A DNA stretch of 64,000 nucleotides from Pseudobacteriovorax antillogorgiicola (GTDB lineage: Bacteria; Bdellovibrionota_B; Oligoflexia; Oligoflexales; RGVZ01). The notes beneath the pieces were generated by a model that worked only from the letters and a program-made list of their open reading frames with translations, was not told the origin of the DNA and ran no database searches. The position numbers and the translations under genes are program-made. Every line of letters starts with the position of its first letter. Positions within the stretch are counted from its first letter, which is position 1. The stretch spans positions 64,001 to 128,000 of the forward strand of contig CAMDHM010000002.1 of NCBI GenBank assembly GCA_945898195.1, read 5' to 3'. This document shows, piece by piece, positions 62,020 through 64,000 of this stretch.

Positions 62020-62356
62020 ACGAAAGTTTATTTTAGCGATTTTTACAGCGGTAGTTGGCCTTGCGGCTGGCTGCCGCTGTTCCTCGTCGAGTTTGACGGC
62101 CACTCCGCCTTTAATTTTACGTGGAAAATCAGTTTATGCCGGAAATTGCATCGCTTGCCACAATCCAAATCCAAGATTAGCTGGCACGGTCGGCCCAGAA
62201 ATATACGGAAGTTCCATCGAGCTTCTGGAGGCACGACTGCTTAAAGGGACCTACCCTGAGGGCTACAAACCCAAGCGCCCTGGTGCGGGAATGCCTGTTT
62301 TTCCACATCTCGCCGGCGATATTGCGGCCCTTCACGAGTTCTTGAACACGCCTTGA
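62012..62356 (+). CDS. Small lipoprotein cytochrome c
   Basis: A 114-residue cytochrome with lipobox VGLAAGC, one haem site NCIACH and GAGMPVFPHL holding the axial Met. It is encoded from a GTG overlapping the end of the PuuD-like gene by 8 bases, so both are made together. The pair reproduces the PuuD membrane-plus-cytochrome layout as two chains. It may take electrons from the membrane partner. Confidence 0.85.
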   Translation: MFERKFILAIFTAVVGLAAGCRCSSSSLTATPPLILRGKSVYAGNCIACHNPNPRLAGTVGPEIYGSSIELLEARLLKGTYPEGYKPKRPGAGMPVFPHLAGDIAALHEFLNTP

Positions 62357-62443
62357 TGCCGACTCGGTTTTTTGCGGCGTTTTTAGCCTTCGAATGGAGA
62401 TGATGTGGCGGATCGTTGTTGGTTAATGCAGAGCAAAAATTTT

Positions 62444-63592
62444 TTATAAGCGATCGTTTAAATCAATCAGAACACGCTCGGCGAGAACAAGGCGGGTCCT
62501 ATTTATTTGTAGCGCGTCGCTGGCCGCGGGGAGTTGATCCGATGAAAACGTGCGGTCGATCGACTTGCCTTGAAACGTTAGGGTCATAGTCGGCACGCCA
62601 GCCTCGTTGCGCAAAAAGATATGAAGGCTATCTTTGCAAGAGGCGAGAGGATCCTTCGGCTGAGTCTCACGAGAAATGAAATCAGACGTCAAAGAAAATG
62701 GAATTTCCAAAGGACGGAGCAAATCGGCAAGGCGCGAGGCAAGGATCCCGGCCGTGATGGAATCAGTCAATCTGAAGTTTAGTGTTGTGCGGTTGGAAAA
62801 AAGATTCTGTTTAAGATTTTTGAGAGGATCAGCGCCGTCGCGTGCGATGCAGATGGGATCCAGAATCTTGTCCAAGTGATTCAGAAAAGGATGCGCTTTT
62901 TTTTCGAGCCCTTTCGGTACCCAAACTTTTACATGAACAATTGGTGCAGAGGCGCGGTAGCCAAGCTGCAGGTCGCTGCCTTTCATGATGGTTTCAACCT
63001 GTTCAGCGAGGGAAGATTCCGGAACTCCCAAACACGCCCATGTGTGTAGTCGCGGCTTGTCACTTTCCGAGGATAGACTTTGGAATTGCTTTTGAAGGTG
63101 GTCGTTCCATATCGCATGAAGTTCACGTGGAGGTCCCGGAAGGACCGTAATCTGGACATCGTGGGCAGTTATGGAGAATCCGTTGGCCGAACCTTGCGAA
63201 TTGAAAAGGATGCTGGAGCCTTCGGGAAAAAAACACTGTCGACGATTTGATTCGGGGGCTGCACGCCCCATTTTTTGAAACCTCTCTGCAAGGCGGTCCC
63301 ACGAGGGAGGATCAAAGAAGGTCTTTACTCCGGCCCATTCTGTGATCACGTCACGAGTAAAATCGTCGGTTGTTGGCCCAAGGCCACCAATGGTCAGAAT
63401 AAAATTGGCACGGCTTGCCGCAAAGCTGAGGGCATCCAAGATGGCCGTACGGTCGTCGGGGACGGCAAGGTGGACGGGAACTTCAATGCCCGAGGCGTCA
63501 AGATTTTCTGCGAGCCAAGAGGCGTTGGTGTTGAGGATTTCGCCGCTGACGACTTCGCTGCCGATGGCGATAATGGCTGCTTTTAGGTTCAT
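62444..63592 (-). CDS. cinA: CinA-like protein, degenerate C-terminal domain
   Basis: A 382-residue protein. The N-terminal MoCF-biosynthesis domain is typical: IAIGSEVVSGEILNTNASWL, GGLGPTTDD and FPEGSSILFNSQGSANGF. The C-terminal part has NFRLTDSITAGILASRLADLL where the nicotinamide-nucleotide amidase motif SCTGG is expected; the reactive Cys/Gly pattern is lost. It may be an ADP-ribose-type pyrophosphatase without amidase activity. Start ATG 63592 overlaps the gpsA stop by 4 bases. Confidence 0.83.
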   Translation of the reverse strand: MNLKAAIIAIGSEVVSGEILNTNASWLAENLDASGIEVPVHLAVPDDRTAILDALSFAASRANFILTIGGLGPTTDDFTRDVITEWAGVKTFFDPPSWDRLAERFQKMGRAAPESNRRQCFFPEGSSILFNSQGSANGFSITAHDVQITVLPGPPRELHAIWNDHLQKQFQSLSSESDKPRLHTWACLGVPESSLAEQVETIMKGSDLQLGYRASAPIVHVKVWVPKGLEKKAHPFLNHLDKILDPICIARDGADPLKNLKQNLFSNRTTLNFRLTDSITAGILASRLADLLRPLEIPFSLTSDFISRETQPKDPLASCKDSLHIFLRNEAGVPTMTLTFQGKSIDRTFSSDQLPAASDALQINRTRLVLAERVLIDLNDRL

Positions 63593-64000
63593 TTGGGAGT
63601 GTCGAGCTCCGGTTTCGCGTCGCGGGTCAAAAGGCCCATGACGGCCTGTGCGATGGGACGGGATTCATAGAGGACCTGGTGGGCGGCCTCGGTGATCGGA
63701 GCGTCGATGCCAAGCTTATAGGCAAGGTCGCGGGCCGCCAGGGTCGTGGCGTAGCCCTCGCAGACGGAACCAAGGCTTTCAAGAATTGCTTGGATCCTCT
63801 CGCCGCGGCCAAGGCGCAGGCCCACCTGGAAATTTCGGCTTTTTTCTGATGTGCAAGTTAGGAACAGATCGCCAACCCCGGCAAGGCCCTCAAAGGTCAT
63901 CGGGTTTGCCCCCATGGCGACACCGATGCGGCGCATTTCGGCGAGGCCTCGGGTGATGAGTGCGGCGCGGGAATTCATTTGAAATCCAAGCCCAACAGCG
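63589..64000 (-). CDS. gpsA: Glycerol-3-phosphate dehydrogenase, 3' part (partial)
   Basis: The reading frame runs off the window end, so the gene's 5' part is missing. The visible C-terminal 137 residues include AVGLGFQMNSRAALITRGLA (family GxGLGxNxxAALITRG, read through an internal ATG at 63978 that should not be taken as the start), LAGVGDLFLTCTSEKSRNFQ and GYATTLAARDLA. GpsA makes glycerol-3-phosphate for phospholipids. The stop overlaps cinA. Confidence 0.92.
   Translation of the reverse strand, partial: AVGLGFQMNSRAALITRGLAEMRRIGVAMGANPMTFEGLAGVGDLFLTCTSEKSRNFQVGLRLGRGERIQAILESLGSVCEGYATTLAARDLAYKLGIDAPITEAAHQVLYESRPIAQAVMGLLTRDAKPELDTPK

Noticed and set aside
62357..62443. Terminator after the small cytochrome gene
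   Set aside because: T-runs exist but only a 3-bp stem precedes the first, too weak to support a call.
63589..63978. ATG at 63978 as the start of a short complete gene
   Set aside because: The codons before it still read the GpsA block (AVGLGFQ), so the gene continues beyond the window.
1..64000. CRISPR array, insertion sequence, prophage or integration site
   Set aside because: No regularly spaced repeats, transposase, integrase or phage structural genes are seen; the one tRNA has no repeated 3' end nearby.

Overview
The window looks like chromosomal DNA from a Gram-negative bacterium of the deltaproteobacterial / Bdellovibrionota-Oligoflexia kind. This is an inference from several things seen together: outer-membrane biogenesis genes (SurA-like, LptG-like), many c-type cytochromes, a sigma-54 activator, methylmalonyl-CoA mutase with MeaB, ornithine-lipid acyltransferases, futalosine-pathway menaquinone synthesis (mqnC) and zinc-type versions of S14, S4 and L36. 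Genes are densely packed, often with 4-nt overlaps, and ATG, GTG and TTG starts are all used. No insertion sequence, prophage or CRISPR array is visible.

Layout. 1-160 holds an unidentified, probably structured RNA cut by the window edge. 0.26-6.2 kb: an orphan sigma-54 response regulator, a YhhQ-type transporter with a degenerate A-type Fe-S carrier, a tetraheme cytochrome and a GT-C glycosyltransferase. 6.2-9.3 kb: meaB and methylmalonyl-CoA mutase, in one minus-strand operon with the glycosyltransferase. 9.4-14.5 kb: cardiolipin synthase, a cytochrome c-FTR1 iron permease behind a candidate Fur-regulated promoter, tRNA-Arg(CCG) and a di-heme peroxidase. 14.6-20 kb: a minus-strand operon mqnC, phosphodiesterase, M28 peptidase, methyltransferase. 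20-33.5 kb: mixed housekeeping genes (hemerythrin-like, rplS, rnhB/yraN, trxA, yacG, map), a degenerate NtrC-type regulator, a GHMP kinase, a receiver-like coiled-coil protein, an orphan solute-binding protein, the olsB-olsA pair and an M14-type peptidase.

33.7-48.3 kb is the S10-spc-alpha ribosomal cluster, rpsJ through rplQ with secY, adk, infA and rpoA, closed by a strong terminator. Two departures from the usual order stand out: rplX (L24) is absent between rplN and rplE, and map lies about 4 kb upstream rather than between adk and infA. An intrinsic-terminator-like hairpin separates adk from infA.

48.4-64 kb: an OB-fold-like lipoprotein and an LptF/G-type permease face a minus-strand operon of exceptional interest. 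In it a complete two-subunit topoisomerase VI (top6B then top6A) is followed, with a 4-nt overlap, by mfd (transcription-repair coupling factor) and then two SurA/parvulin-type chaperones. Topo VI is mainly archaeal and plant, and sporadic in bacteria. The end of the window has a nitronate monooxygenase, a lipoprotein, trhO, a membrane protein plus cytochrome that look like a split PuuD, a cinA-like gene and the 3' part of gpsA.
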